Shown here piece by piece: positions 1-8,932 of a DNA stretch of 64,000 bases. Under the pieces are notes generated by a model. The model did no database searches and was not told the origin of the DNA. It was given only the letters and a program-made list of their open reading frames with translations. The DNA is from Todiramphus chloris collaris (taxonomy: Eukaryota > Chordata > Aves > Coraciiformes > Alcedinidae). Position 1 is the stretch's first letter, and the number at the start of each line of letters is the position of its first letter. The stretch is taken from contig JANVCC010009742.1 in the NCBI GenBank assembly GCA_025345505.1, forward strand, positions 1,763,537-1,827,536, given 5' to 3'. The translations under genes and the position numbers were made by a program.

Positions 1-289
1 CGTGCTCGGTGTTGTCGCCATGCTGGCGCACATGCTCGTCAACCGTGCGCTCAAGATGGCCGATGCGGCAACCGTTGCGCCGCTGCAATACACGCTTCTG
101 TTCTGGGCCATCGTGTTCGGCTGGCTGGTGTTTGGTGACGTGCCGCGCCTGCCCATGCTGATCGGTTCAGGCTTTATCGTGGCGTCAGGCCTGTTCATCT
201 TCTTCCGCGAACAGCAGCTGAAGCGGCAGGGGCGGATGAATGCGGAACCGGCCGAAGCCATCGTTACCGGTTCCGGCGATCCGGTCTGA
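1..289 (+). CDS. DMT-superfamily (EamA) exporter, C-terminal part
   Basis: This is the 3' end of a gene cut by the left window edge; only about 95 residues are visible. They hold hydrophobic segments (around residues 3-17, 25-45 and 50-68), a charged turn, and a polar cytoplasmic tail ending at the TGA at 287-289. The segment around 'ATVAPLQYTLLFWAIVFGWLVF' (partly quoted as ATVAPLQYTLLFW) is typical of the last helices of EamA/RhaT-like drug/metabolite transporters, usually about 300 residues in total. The substrate cannot be told. The true start lies outside the window. Confidence 0.75.
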   Translation, partial: VLGVVAMLAHMLVNRALKMADAATVAPLQYTLLFWAIVFGWLVFGDVPRLPMLIGSGFIVASGLFIFFREQQLKRQGRMNAEPAEAIVTGSGDPV

Positions 290-305
290 GGCCGGAGACG
301 CCCCG

Positions 306-779
306 TCAGGCGTTGACAGGCGCGCCTTTCAGCGATGCGCCGAGAGCGTCGAGCAGCTCTTCCGTGCCACGCTGGCGTTGTCCCGGCTCGTCATATCCGT
401 CGAGAAAGGCGCCCTGCTCGGTGAAGATCAGTTTTGTCCCGGTGCCCTCCGGCTTGAGCTCCATCGTCGCCAGCGAGACGGAAATACGCTTGTCATCGAG
501 ATACATGTCATAGCTGTAAATGATGCGCTGGTCCGGGACGATGTCCTGATAGATGGCCTCGAACCTATGCACCGGTCCGCCTTTCGGTCCGCCGCTGTTG
601 GTCTCGCGGCCGCCGATCCGGAAATCCATCTCGAACCGGGCGACGCCCCAGTCATCGGGGCCGGCAAACCATTTGCTCTTGGCGGTCTTGTCGCTGAGCG
701 CAAAGAAGACGCGTGCCGGGGCGGCCGCATAGCTGCGCTCGATGGTGAACGTATCGTGTTTGACAGATCTCTTCGTCAT
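306..779 (-). CDS. SRPBCC (AHSA1-like) domain protein
   Basis: A 157-residue START/Bet v1-like (SRPBCC, AHSA1 subfamily) protein. The family marks are an N-terminal '[20 protein letters not shown]' segment, 'SKWFAGP' after the first helix, and a C-terminal '[13 protein letters not shown]' helix. I start it at the ATG at 777-779, because a longer reading frame extends into the upstream regulator gene and this start leaves a normal 13-base gap. It is the downstream partner of the ArsR regulator at 793-1125, a very common pairing in which the regulator represses the SRPBCC gene. The ligand and the biochemical role are not known. Confidence 0.85.
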   Translation of the reverse strand: MTKRSVKHDTFTIERSYAAAPARVFFALSDKTAKSKWFAGPDDWGVARFEMDFRIGGRETNSGGPKGGPVHRFEAIYQDIVPDQRIIYSYDMYLDDKRISVSLATMELKPEGTGTKLIFTEQGAFLDGYDEPGQRQRGTEELLDALGASLKGAPVNA

Positions 780-792
780 GCTTTCGCTCCGG

Positions 793-1125
793 TCATTGAT
801 TGCCGTCTTCGGCGAGAAACTCGCCCAGCCGGTCGAGCCGGCGCTCCCATGACTTGCGCCGTTCATCCATCCATTGTTCGGCCGTTCGCATGGCGGTCCA
901 TTCGATGTGGCATGTGCGCACGCGGCCGACCTTTTCCGTGCGGATCAGGCCGCTGTTCTCGAGAACCTGCAGATGCTGCACCACGGCGGGCAGGGACATG
1001 GTCAGAGGCTTCGCCAGTTCACTGACCGAGGCCGGGCCGCGACTCAACCGTTCCACCATGACGCGCCGGGACGGGTCCGCCAGCGCCTGAAACATAAGAT
1101 CGAGTGAGGTTTGTTGGTTAAGCAT
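793..1125 (-). CDS. ArsR-family transcriptional regulator
   Basis: A 110-residue winged-helix repressor of the ArsR/SmtB fold, the subgroup paired with SRPBCC genes. The N-terminal '[19 protein letters not shown]' is the family signature; the recognition helix lies near '[20 protein letters not shown]', followed by the wing '[17 protein letters not shown]'. No cysteine cluster of a metal-sensing site is present, so metal control is unlikely. It starts 4 bases after the stop of the gene at 1130-1336 and is followed by the SRPBCC gene. A perfect 16-base palindrome spans its own start codon (1118-1133), suggesting autorepression. Confidence 0.88.
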   Translation of the reverse strand: MLNQQTSLDLMFQALADPSRRVMVERLSRGPASVSELAKPLTMSLPAVVQHLQVLENSGLIRTEKVGRVRTCHIEWTAMRTAEQWMDERRKSWERRLDRLGEFLAEDGNQ

Positions 1126-1133
1126 ATGCTTAA
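1118..1133. promoter_or_regulatory. Palindromic candidate ArsR operator over the arsR start codon
   Basis: TTAAGCATATGCTTAA is a perfect 16-base palindrome. It contains the ArsR ATG (1123-1125) and the TAA of the upstream small gene (1130-1132). ArsR-family dimers bind short palindromes of this kind near their own promoters. Binding is inferred, not shown. Confidence 0.6.
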
Positions 1134-1336
1134 GTAATACCGATGGCCGGATTTGTCAACGTGCGCGCCAGGGCTTCCTCGAAGTGATTGACGGCTTTCT
1201 CGAACTTGTCGCGGCAGCCGGGGTTGCAGAAGCCGACAACCGCGCCCTTGTAAAGTGTGAGGCTGTCTTCGCTGATCGGATCGCCCGACCAGGGGCAGGT
1301 GGTGTTGACAGCGTCGCTGATTTTCAGGTCTGACAT
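1130..1336 (-). CDS. Small Cys-rich (YHS/TRASH-like) protein
   Basis: A 68-residue protein with the pattern CPWSGDPI ... GAVVGFCNPGCRDKFEKAVNHFE. The one Cys near the N-terminus followed by a CxxxC in an aromatic setting resembles the YHS/TRASH metal-binding fold (compare the YHS modules in CopA in this window), with C14, C37 and C41 as possible ligands. Such small proteins often go with stress or glutathione-related genes in rhizobia. It lies 12 bases after the OsmC gene and likely shares its transcript. No specific function can be given. Confidence 0.7.
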   Translation of the reverse strand: MSDLKISDAVNTTCPWSGDPISEDSLTLYKGAVVGFCNPGCRDKFEKAVNHFEEALARTLTNPAIGIT

Positions 1337-1348
1337 GATGTTTTCCCC

Positions 1349-1810
1349 TTAACCCAGGTCGACGCTGATATCGGTGCGGACGGAATTGGCGATAAAGCAT
1401 TGCTCATGCGCCTCGTGGTGCAGGTGTTCTTCCGTTGCCCGGTCCGGCGCCGCGCCGGCATAGCGGACATGCGGCTTCAGCACGACCTTGCTGACAAACA
1501 GCTTGCCCTGTTCGTTCTTGCCGAGTTCTCCGCTTGCCGCGTCGCGATATTCATCGACGACGAAGCCGCCCTTGGCCGCGCCCGCCAGGAAGAACAGCAT
1601 GTGGCAACTGGAAAGCGAGGCGACGAATGCTTCCTCGGGATCGACATTCTCCGCGGCGGAATAGGGCAGCCGGACAATGTGCGGCGATGACGAAGCGGGC
1701 ACCTCAGCGCCGCCGTCGAACTGCCAGACATGGGCGCGGCTGTATTTGTTGTCGGTAAATGCGGCATCTGGAGCACGGTTCCATAGAACCGTCGCGCTGA
1801 AGGAGGTCAT
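1349..1810 (-). CDS. OsmC-family protein
   Basis: A 153-residue OsmC/Ohr-fold protein. The 'PEEAFVASLSSCHMLFFLAGAAKGGFVVDEY' region (key residues SSCHM) carries the first redox cysteine, and the C-terminal 'EHLHHEAHEQCFIANSV' carries the second. This C...C pair is the thiol-peroxidase site of OsmC-like hydroperoxide reductases. The start is set at the ATG at 1808-1810 (MTSFSATV); upstream codons read into non-conserved sequence. It probably detoxifies organic hydroperoxides in the cytoplasm; the exact substrate is not visible. Confidence 0.85.
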   Translation of the reverse strand: MTSFSATVLWNRAPDAAFTDNKYSRAHVWQFDGGAEVPASSSPHIVRLPYSAAENVDPEEAFVASLSSCHMLFFLAGAAKGGFVVDEYRDAASGELGKNEQGKLFVSKVVLKPHVRYAGAAPDRATEEHLHHEAHEQCFIANSVRTDISVDLG

Positions 1811-1899
1811 GGGCGTTTCCCGAATCTGTTGCTGAATTGACCGAAGCTTGTCAAAGCTTGGCACCGTTGTCGATAGGGACTTCGGGGCGCGGCCGAACC

Positions 1900-2586
1900 C
1901 TATTCCGCGATGAACCGGTAACCGACCCCCGGCTCGGTGCGGATGAAGTGCGGATGGTTGGGATCTTCCTCGATCTTGGCGCGCAACTGTCCGACAAAAA
2001 CCCTGAGATAATGCAGGTCTTCCACGTGGGCCGCTCCCCAGATCGAAGCCAGGAGATGGCGATGGGTGACGACAAGTCCGGGATGCAGGACAAGGTGGAC
2101 CAGCAGTTGGTATTCCTTGCGGGTCAGATGCACCGCTTCGCCCCTGAGCGTCACCGCCCGCTTGACCATGTCGACCACAAGGCCGTTGCTTTCAAAGCGC
2201 GAGGGAACGCTGGTTCCCGCCACTTTCTGACGCAGCGCCGTGCGCACGCGCGCCAGCAGTTCGCCGATGCCAAAGGGCTTTTCCACGTAATCATTGGCGC
2301 CGAGATCGAGCGCGGCGATCTTTTCGACTTCCCGGTCGCGCGCCGACAGGACGATGATGGGCACTTCGGAAAAGGCGCGCACGGTCTTGATGACCTCCTT
2401 GCCGTCCTTGTCGGGAAGGCCAAGGTCGAGAATGACAAGGTCGGGCGCGCTGGTGGCGATCAGCCGTTCCGCATCCGCACCCGTGGCGGCGGAGATGACG
2501 TCATAGCCCGATGCCGTCAATGCCGGATGCAGGAAACGCTGGATCTGCGGCTCGTCGTCGACAACCAGAATGCGGTTCTCGTTCAT
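1900..2586 (-). CDS. kdpE: KDP operon response regulator KdpE
   Basis: A 228-residue OmpR/PhoB-type response regulator. The receiver domain has the acidic pair D10-D11, phospho-acceptor D54 (in VILDLGLPDKDG) and K103 (in YVEKPF). A winged-helix DNA-binding domain fills the C-terminal 95 residues and ends in 'GVGYRFIAE'. Overall sequence and the 4-base overlap with kdpD identify KdpE, which normally activates the K+ pump operon kdpFABC. That operon is not in the window (see the kdpC remnant at 5287-5400), so its present target is unclear. Confidence 0.93.
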   Translation of the reverse strand: MNENRILVVDDEPQIQRFLHPALTASGYDVISAATGADAERLIATSAPDLVILDLGLPDKDGKEVIKTVRAFSEVPIIVLSARDREVEKIAALDLGANDYVEKPFGIGELLARVRTALRQKVAGTSVPSRFESNGLVVDMVKRAVTLRGEAVHLTRKEYQLLVHLVLHPGLVVTHRHLLASIWGAAHVEDLHYLRVFVGQLRAKIEEDPNHPHFIRTEPGVGYRFIAE

Positions 2587-5279
2587 GGTGTCGCATCTCC
2601 GCTGTCGGTTGCATCGAAAATAGGTAGCCGGATAATAAAGCGCGTGCCGCGTTTGCGGATTGCCGGGCTTTCCGCCTTGATCGTCCCGCCCATGGCCTCA
2701 ACAAAGCCACGGCAGATCGACAGGCCGAGGCCGGTTCCCGCCGCCCGGCCATCGCCTTTGACGCGCCGGTAGAACTTTTCGAAGATGCGGTCGATGTCCC
2801 TTGCCGGAATGCCCTTGCCCTGATCGGTGACGCTGATTGCCACCTCCGTCGCATCCTGCTTTGCGTAGATGGTGATCGGGCTGTCGCCGCCATATTTCGC
2901 TGCATTGTCGAGCAGGTTGAAGAGCACCTGTCCGAGCAGGGACGAATCCCCGCTGACGGTGGCAAGGTCCGGAGCGATGCTGATCTCGATGGCGACGCCC
3001 GGTTTGAGCCGCTTCATGCGCTCGACCGATGAAATGATAATATCCGCCGCATCGACAGGGCTGTGCTTGACCTTCAGTGTGCCGGCTTCGATCCGGGTCA
3101 TGTCGAAAAGATTGGAGACAAAACGGGTCAGGCGCCCCGATTCCTCCTCGATGGAAAGCAGCAGATCGTCGTGGCTTTCCGGCTTGATGCGGCCGCCAAG
3201 CTCGCGCAGCGTGGTGACGGCGCCCGTGATCGAGGCCAGCGGTGTCTTCAGGTCATGGGACAGGGAGGAGAACAGCGCTGCATGCAGTTTTTCGCTTTCC
3301 TGCAATGCTGCCGTCTTGGCATTTTCCCGCACCAGCTGAGCGCGGTCGATGGCGATCGCCGTCTGATCAAGAATGGCGACCAGCATGCGGTCTTCGCTTT
3401 CCGTCAGCGAGGCGGGGTGCTCGGTCATGGAAAGGCCGAGCACGCCGGCAACGCCATGCGATGTCATGATCGGCAGAAACTGCCAGCTGATCTGCGGCAG
3501 CGTGCCCGTGTCATGCCCGGACCGTTCGTTCTTCTCGAATGCCCAACGCACCGCGGTCATGTCCGTATTGTCGAGCGTCATGTCAGGCGGCCATGCGGTC
3601 TGCAGCGACAGGTCGCCGTCTTCCGGCAGCAGGATCACCACACCCGTTCCAAGCGTTGAATGCAGGTGCATGGCCGCAGCCACAAGCACATCGTCCAGCC
3701 GGGCGGTGCCCGATAGCTTGCGCGAGAATTCGTAGAGCGCCTGTGTATTCTTTGCCTGATTGCGCGATCGCGCCACCTGGTCGCGCAAACGCCCGGCGAG
3801 ATCGCCGATCATCAGGGCCACGCCAAGAAAGATGATCAGCGAAAACAGCTGATGCGGCTTGGCTATGCTTAAGTTGTGGACCGGCTCGATGAAAAAGTAG
3901 TTGTAGAGAACAAACGACAGGCCGGCGGCAATGATGGCGGCAAAACGCCCGCTCGACATCGCCGACAGGATGACGGCAACGAGATAGATCATGGAAAGGT
4001 TTTGCGGGTGGACGATCTCACTGGCGCCAAGCCCCAGAAGCGTCGTCACGGCTGTTGCCGCTATCGGAATGGCGATGGATATGGCGAGTTCGCGTGCCGA
4101 GCGCTTTTGCGGCGCCGGCGGCACATAGGGCTTGTCCTGCTCGTCGCCGGTGACAATGTGGACGCCGACATCGGTGAAGCGTTTGACGATCTCGTCGGGA
4201 AGCGACCGCCGGAACGGATTGGAGAAACGCTTGCCTTTCGGGCGGCCGAGTACGACCTGTGTCACATTCTCGCGCCGCGCAATGCGGAAAATCTCGTCGA
4301 CAAAGTCCCGGGCGATCACGCGCCGCGTTTCCGCGCCTAGCCTTTCCGCCAGGTCAAGGATTTCATCGAGCCGCTGGTTTGCCGCCGTGTCCATGCCCGC
4401 ATCGCTGGTCTTGGTCAGTGAAACCACCAGCCACCGGGCGTTGAGGCCGGAGGCGAGGCGGCTTGCGGTGCGGACAACCTTCTCGGACAGGCTGTCCGGT
4501 CCGACGCAGACCAGAAGCCGCTCGCCGGTGGCCCACGGGCCCTCGATCGCGTTTTGCCGCAAGAGGTCGATCATCTGGTCGTCGACGCGATCGGCGGTAC
4601 GGCGCAGCGCAAGCTCGCGCAAGGCGGTGAGGTTGGCCGGTTTGAAGAAACCCCGCGCTGCCCGTTCGGCATTGCCGGGCAGGTAGACCTTGCCCTCCTT
4701 CAGCCGTGCAATCAGTTCCGCCGGCGGCAGATCGACCAGCAGCACCTCGTCGGCGCGCTTGAGGACCACATCCGGTACGGTCTCGCGAACGGTCACTCCC
4801 GTGATCTTTGTCACCAGGTCGGACAGGCTTTCCAGATGCTGGACATTCATCGCGGTCCAGACATCGATGCCCTGCCAGATCAGCTCTTCAATGTCCTGAT
4901 GACGTTTGGGATGCCGGCTGCCGGGCGCGTTGGTATGGGCGAGCTCGTCAAGGACCAGCACTTTCGGCTTGCGTGCCAGGGCCGCGTCCAGGTCGAATTC
5001 TTCCAGCGTGCGGCCCCTGTAGCCGATCTGCTTGCGCGGCAGCACGTCCAGTCCGTCAAGAAGTTCGGCGGTTTCCGCCCGCCCATGCGTCTCGGCAAGG
5101 CCGATGACGATGTCGGTGCCGTCTTCCTTCAGGCGTTGCGCCCGCACCAGCATGGCATAGGTTTTACCCACGCCGGGGGCCGCGCCGAGGAAAACGGTCA
5201 GCTTGCCGCGCGATTCGCGTGTGGCCAGCTCCAGCAGCTTGTCAGGATCGGGTCGTGTCTGTTGACCGTGGTCGGCCAT
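2583..5279 (-). CDS. kdpD: Osmosensitive K+ channel sensor kinase KdpD
   Basis: An 898-residue, full-length KdpD. In order: the N-terminal KdpD domain with a Walker A motif (GAAPGVGKTYAML, residues about 31-43), a universal-stress-protein-like domain (LLVCVGPDSLSEKVVRTASR), four clustered membrane helices (DUF4118, about 395-500), a GAF-like region, a HisKA domain with the phospho-acceptor His (SSLSHDLKTPLASI), and a HATPase with DQGKGIP and GTGLGLSICRGFVEAMGG. It senses K+ limitation or turgor and phosphorylates KdpE. All key residues are present, so the kinase looks functional although the usual upstream kdpFABC genes are missing. Confidence 0.95.
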   Translation of the reverse strand: MADHGQQTRPDPDKLLELATRESRGKLTVFLGAAPGVGKTYAMLVRAQRLKEDGTDIVIGLAETHGRAETAELLDGLDVLPRKQIGYRGRTLEEFDLDAALARKPKVLVLDELAHTNAPGSRHPKRHQDIEELIWQGIDVWTAMNVQHLESLSDLVTKITGVTVRETVPDVVLKRADEVLLVDLPPAELIARLKEGKVYLPGNAERAARGFFKPANLTALRELALRRTADRVDDQMIDLLRQNAIEGPWATGERLLVCVGPDSLSEKVVRTASRLASGLNARWLVVSLTKTSDAGMDTAANQRLDEILDLAERLGAETRRVIARDFVDEIFRIARRENVTQVVLGRPKGKRFSNPFRRSLPDEIVKRFTDVGVHIVTGDEQDKPYVPPAPQKRSARELAISIAIPIAATAVTTLLGLGASEIVHPQNLSMIYLVAVILSAMSSGRFAAIIAAGLSFVLYNYFFIEPVHNLSIAKPHQLFSLIIFLGVALMIGDLAGRLRDQVARSRNQAKNTQALYEFSRKLSGTARLDDVLVAAAMHLHSTLGTGVVILLPEDGDLSLQTAWPPDMTLDNTDMTAVRWAFEKNERSGHDTGTLPQISWQFLPIMTSHGVAGVLGLSMTEHPASLTESEDRMLVAILDQTAIAIDRAQLVRENAKTAALQESEKLHAALFSSLSHDLKTPLASITGAVTTLRELGGRIKPESHDDLLLSIEEESGRLTRFVSNLFDMTRIEAGTLKVKHSPVDAADIIISSVERMKRLKPGVAIEISIAPDLATVSGDSSLLGQVLFNLLDNAAKYGGDSPITIYAKQDATEVAISVTDQGKGIPARDIDRIFEKFYRRVKGDGRAAGTGLGLSICRGFVEAMGGTIKAESPAIRKRGTRFIIRLPIFDATDSGDATP

Positions 5280-5286
5280 ATACGCC

Positions 5287-5400
5287 TCAGTTTGCTTTTT
5301 CAGGTCGCTTGCGCCGGTTGAGCGCCAGAACCTTTACCCCACCCTTGGTGGAAATGCCAAGGGCAGGATGCCGCGTGTTCGCAGCGACCAGGGCAGACGG
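5287..5400 (-). pseudogene. Likely 3' remnant of kdpC
   Basis: Reading the minus strand into the stop codon at 5287-5289, the last 37 codons give a peptide containing LVAANT, then LGI, then VKVLALNR. This is the order and spacing of the conserved C-terminus of KdpC (LV..NT....LGI..., then VNVLxLN), although the usual GEPR block is replaced. No start codon or upstream KdpC sequence can be found: the frame is closed by a stop about ten codons further up. The stop lies 7 bases before the kdpD ATG, exactly where kdpC normally ends. I read it as the stump of a deleted kdpFABC. Confidence 0.55.
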
Positions 5401-5515
5401 TGTGCCGGACCGGCAAAATGCCGGTCATGGAGGCCGCCTGCGACAGCACACCTATTGACGTCGAAGGCGGGTGCTTTAAAAGTCCGCGCCAGTTCGATCA
5501 AGCAGGAACAAGACC

Positions 5516-5809
5516 GTGATCCGCCATATTGTATTCTTCAGCGCCCGCAATCCGGATGATGTCGACACGATCCATACGCGTCTCAAGCGGCTTGGAGAAA
5601 TTCCGCACTCCCTCGTGTTCGAGGTCATGAAGAACACCAAGACCGATCCGATCTCGGGTGAAATCGATATTGTCGTTTATGGCGAGTTCGCCAGCGCCGA
5701 GGCGCTGGCCGCCTACAAGGCACACCCGATCTACAGTGAAACCACAGCGGTGGTTCGCCCCTTGCGCGAATTGCGCATTTCGGCCGATGTGGTCTCTACT
5801 CTGGCTTAA
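5516..5809 (+). CDS. Dabb (stress-responsive A/B barrel) domain protein
   Basis: A 97-residue single-domain protein starting at GTG 5516. 'MIRHIVFFSARNPDDVDTI' and 'YGEFASAEALAAYKAHPIY' are the family-defining stretches of the Dabb ferredoxin-like fold, which forms dimers and includes small stress-induced proteins and a few enzymes. The strand 'HIVFF' and the 'AAYKAHP' helix are conserved. Its stop overlaps the 3' end of the convergent cueR gene by 4 bases. The specific role is unknown. Confidence 0.8.
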   Translation: MIRHIVFFSARNPDDVDTIHTRLKRLGEIPHSLVFEVMKNTKTDPISGEIDIVVYGEFASAEALAAYKAHPIYSETTAVVRPLRELRISADVVSTLA

Positions 5810-6201
5810 GCGTCAGCCGTACCGGAAATACTTTCCAGAATCGGGCAGTCCGGCCGCTGGTCGCCATGGCAATGGGCGACCAGGTGCTGCAAGGTGTGCT
5901 GCAGTTCGCGCAGTTCGGTGATCTTGCGCTCGATTTCCTTCAGTTTCGTTCGGGCGATGCTTTTGACATCGGAGCTCGCGCGCTCCTTGTCTTCGTAGAG
6001 CGCCAGGAGCTGGCGGCATTCTTCCACGGAAAATCCAAGCCCGCGCGAGCGTTGCAGGAAACGCAGCTTGTGCACATCCGACATCGAATAATCCCGGTAG
6101 CCGTTGTCGGACCGGTCGGGCTTCAGCAGCCCGATATCCTCGTAATAGCGGATGGTCTTGGTCGGGAGGCCCGATTTTTCCGATGCATGGCCGATATTCA
6201 T
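5806..6201 (-). CDS. cueR: Cu(I)-responsive MerR-family regulator CueR
   Basis: A 131-residue MerR-family activator. The N-terminal HTH reads MNIGHASEKSGLPTKTIRYYEDIGLL, followed by a long dimerisation helix and a C-terminal metal loop with the two cysteines spaced as in CueR (C-HGDQRPD-C). The absence of a third cysteine and of a Zn-type pattern favours monovalent ions (Cu+, Ag+). It lies 7 bases downstream of copA on the same strand, so it is probably co-transcribed with it. The operator in front of copA (8767-8783) has the CueR form. Confidence 0.92.
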   Translation of the reverse strand: MNIGHASEKSGLPTKTIRYYEDIGLLKPDRSDNGYRDYSMSDVHKLRFLQRSRGLGFSVEECRQLLALYEDKERASSDVKSIARTKLKEIERKITELRELQHTLQHLVAHCHGDQRPDCPILESISGTADA

Positions 6202-6208
6202 GGGAACC

Positions 6209-8719
6209 TCACAGTTTCAGTGTCCGCAGCCGCAATGCATTGGCAATGACCGATACGGAGGAAAGGCTCATTGCCGCTGCCGCCAGCATGGGCGAAAGCA
6301 TGGCGCCGAAGACGGGATAGAGCACGCCCGCCGCAACCGGCACGCCCAGCACATTATAGACAAAAGCGAAGAACAGGTTCTGCTTGATGTTGCGGATGGT
6401 TGCATCAGCAAGATGACGGGCACGGACAATGCCGTTGAGGTCGCCCTTCACCAGAGTAATGCCCGCGCTTTCCATCGCGACATCGGCGCCCGTGCCCATG
6501 GCAATGCCGACATCGGCCGCGGCAAGCGCCGGGGCATCGTTGACGCCGTCACCGGCCATGGCGATCTTGGCTCCCTTGGCCCGGAGCTCATCGACCAGCC
6601 GCTTCTTGCTCTCGGGCATCATGTCGGCGCGCACTTCATCGATACCGAGCCGGGTAGCAACCGCCTGAGCGGTGATCTTGTTGTCGCCGGTCGCCATGAT
6701 GATGGTGAGGCCAGCCTTGTGCAGCAGGCGGATTGCCTCGGCCGTCGTGGCCTTGATCGGGTCGGCGACCGCGATGATGCCGGCGGCCTTGCCGTCGACG
6801 GCCATGAACAGGACACTCTTGCCGCCAGTCCGCAGTGCATCGGCCTTTTCGCTCAGGGCGGATATGTCGGCACCAACGTCCTGCATCATGGCTTTGTTGC
6901 CGAGCACAACGGACTGCCCGCCGATGCCGCCGGAAACGCCCTTGCCGGTGACCGCTTCGAACGTTTCGGCCTTGAGCAGGGTGAGAGTGCGGGCTTTCGC
7001 ACCTTCGACAATGGCTTCGGCAAGCGGATGCTCCGAGCCCTTTTCGAGGCTGGCGGCAAGAATCAGCAACTGGTCGTCGGTCAGCGCACCTGCAGTCACG
7101 ATATCGGTGAGTTTCGGTCGACCTTCGGTGAGAGTGCCGGTCTTGTCCACGATCAGTGTATCGACACCGGCAAAACGTTCCAGCGCTTCCGCATCCTTGA
7201 TCAGCACACCCGCTTGCGCGCCGCGCCCTGTTGCCGTCATGATCGACATGGGCGTTGCGAGACCAAGCGCGCAGGGACAGGCGATAATCAGCACCGAGAC
7301 GGCCGCGACAAGGCCGTAGATCATGCCGGGTTCCGGTCCGAACCAAGCCCAGGTGATGAACGCGACGATGGCGACGAGAACCACCGCTGGCACGAAATAG
7401 CTGGCGACGCGGTCCGCCAGACCCTGAATCGGCGCGCGTGAGCGTTGGGCGGTCGCGACCATGCCGACAATCTGCGACAGGACCGTATCGGCGCCCACTT
7501 TCTCCGCCTTAATCAGCAGCGTGCCGTTGCGGTTGAGCGTGCCGCCGGTCACCGTATCGTTTTCAGTCTTTTCAACCGGCAGCGGTTCGCCCGTCAGCAT
7601 GGATTCGTCGATGGACGAACGGCCTTCCAGCACAATGCCATCCACAGGCACACTGTCACCCGGACGGACCCGCAGCCGGTCACCGGCCACGACCTCGTCC
7701 AGCGGGATATCGTTTTCCGTCCCGTCTGCCGCCACGCGGCGCGCGGTTTTGGGCGCAAGGTCAAGCAGGGCGCGAATGGCGGACCCGGTGCGCTCGCGCG
7801 CTTTCAGCTCCAGGATCTGTCCGAGGAAGACAAGCGTAACGATAACGGCTGCCGCCTCGAAATAAACCGGCACACTGCCGCCATGCATGCGGAAGGCATG
7901 CGGGAAAATGTCGGGGACGAGTGTTGCCACGACACTGAACGCATAGGCCGCACCGACGCCGATGGCGATGAGCGTCCACATGTTCGGGCTGCGGTTGACG
8001 AGGGATGCCCAGGCGCGTTCGAAGAAGGGGATGGCCGCCCAGAGGACAACCGGGGTGGCGAGGACCAGTTCCAGCCAGATCGCGCGGCTTTCCCCGATCC
8101 AGTCGCGGAAAGGCAGGCCAAGCATGGGCCCCATGGTGATGAAGAGCAGCGGTATGGAACAGAGCGCGCTGATCCAGAACCGGCGGGTGAAATCCACAAG
8201 CTCAGGGTTCGGGCCTTCATCCCCGGTGGGTATGCCCATGGGTTCGAGCGCCATGCCGCACAGCGGGCATGACCCCGGGCCGTCCTTGACGATTTCCGGA
8301 TGCATCGGACAGGTATATTGGGTTCCCGCGGGCATCGGCTTCGGTGCCGGCCTGTCGCCGAGATAATCCTGCGGCGCCTTTTCGAATTTCGCCATGCAGC
8401 TGGCCGAGCAGAAATAATATTTCTCATTGTCGTGCCGCAGGAAGTGTTTTGCCGTTGCTCGGTCGACGGTCATGCCGCAGACCGGATCGATCGCCGTCAG
8501 GTAAGGCTCCGGGTCGGCCGTGAATTTCTTGTGGCAGCCCGCCGAGCAGAAGTGAAACACCCGGCCCGCATGCTCCGCCGTCGGCTTGCCGGCCGTAGGG
8601 TCAACCAGCATGCCGCAGACCGGATCGCGCACGACCTCAGCCTGCGCCGCGTGCGTACTGCAACAGCTGTGGCCATGGGTGCTATGAGCGTGATCGTGGT
8701 CGTGATGGTCATGTTTCAT
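6209..8719 (-). CDS. copA: Copper-exporting P1B-type ATPase with tandem YHS modules
   Basis: An 836-residue P1B-type ATPase that exports Cu+ to the periplasm. The N-terminus is His-rich ([10 protein letters not shown]), followed by two YHS/TRASH-like modules (about 31-74 with C35, C58, C62; about 78-120 with C81, C104, C108) and a small heavy-metal binding domain (CPMHPEI ... CPLCGM, about 137-156), instead of the usual GMTCxxC HMA domains. The core has the CPC membrane site ([13 protein letters not shown]), the phosphorylation motif DKTGTL and [11 protein letters not shown] start it at the ATG at 8717-8719, just downstream of a CueR-type promoter; longer frames run through that promoter. Confidence 0.95.
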   Translation of the reverse strand: MKHDHHDHDHAHSTHGHSCCSTHAAQAEVVRDPVCGMLVDPTAGKPTAEHAGRVFHFCSAGCHKKFTADPEPYLTAIDPVCGMTVDRATAKHFLRHDNEKYYFCSASCMAKFEKAPQDYLGDRPAPKPMPAGTQYTCPMHPEIVKDGPGSCPLCGMALEPMGIPTGDEGPNPELVDFTRRFWISALCSIPLLFITMGPMLGLPFRDWIGESRAIWLELVLATPVVLWAAIPFFERAWASLVNRSPNMWTLIAIGVGAAYAFSVVATLVPDIFPHAFRMHGGSVPVYFEAAAVIVTLVFLGQILELKARERTGSAIRALLDLAPKTARRVAADGTENDIPLDEVVAGDRLRVRPGDSVPVDGIVLEGRSSIDESMLTGEPLPVEKTENDTVTGGTLNRNGTLLIKAEKVGADTVLSQIVGMVATAQRSRAPIQGLADRVASYFVPAVVLVAIVAFITWAWFGPEPGMIYGLVAAVSVLIIACPCALGLATPMSIMTATGRGAQAGVLIKDAEALERFAGVDTLIVDKTGTLTEGRPKLTDIVTAGALTDDQLLILAASLEKGSEHPLAEAIVEGAKARTLTLLKAETFEAVTGKGVSGGIGGQSVVLGNKAMMQDVGADISALSEKADALRTGGKSVLFMAVDGKAAGIIAVADPIKATTAEAIRLLHKAGLTIIMATGDNKITAQAVATRLGIDEVRADMMPESKKRLVDELRAKGAKIAMAGDGVNDAPALAAADVGIAMGTGADVAMESAGITLVKGDLNGIVRARHLADATIRNIKQNLFFAFVYNVLGVPVAAGVLYPVFGAMLSPMLAAAAMSLSSVSVIANALRLRTLKL

Positions 8720-8757
8720 GATGGAACTTTCGACATGTACGGGAAGATAGTGATGCA

Positions 8758-8788
8758 AAGGTAATTCTTCCAGTAACTGGAAGGTCAA
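8758..8788 (-). promoter_or_regulatory. CueR-controlled copA promoter
   Basis: On the minus strand a -35 box TTGACC (8783-8788) and a -10 box TACCTT (8758-8763) are 19 bases apart, the overlong spacer typical of MerR-family promoters. The spacer holds the dyad TTCCAGTTACTGGAA (8768-8782; arms extend to 8767 and 8783). This closely matches the known CueR operator form. It lies about 40 bases before the copA start. Confidence 0.85.
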
Positions 8789-8932
8789 GGCCTGCCCGAA
8801 AGTTTCTTCAATGCAGCGCAATGGCTGGGATTTCGATTGTTGCAAAAGCCTGTTTTTGCCATGGTACGGGAATCGACACGCACTGTTCGCTTGAATCGCG
8901 ATCACCCGGCCAACGCAGTACTGGACATTTAG

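Noticed and set aside
240-1025. 261-codon plus-strand open frame
   Set aside because: It lies antisense to the SRPBCC and ArsR genes, shows no family features and has the composition of a reverse frame in GC-rich DNA.
5279-5515. Functional kdpC or kdpF gene
   Set aside because: Only the C-terminal tail remains; there is no start codon and a stop interrupts the frame about 45 codons before the end.
6152-7441. 429-codon plus-strand open frame
   Set aside because: Fully antisense to copA, whose domains and promoter are unambiguous; long antisense frames are common in GC-rich genomes.
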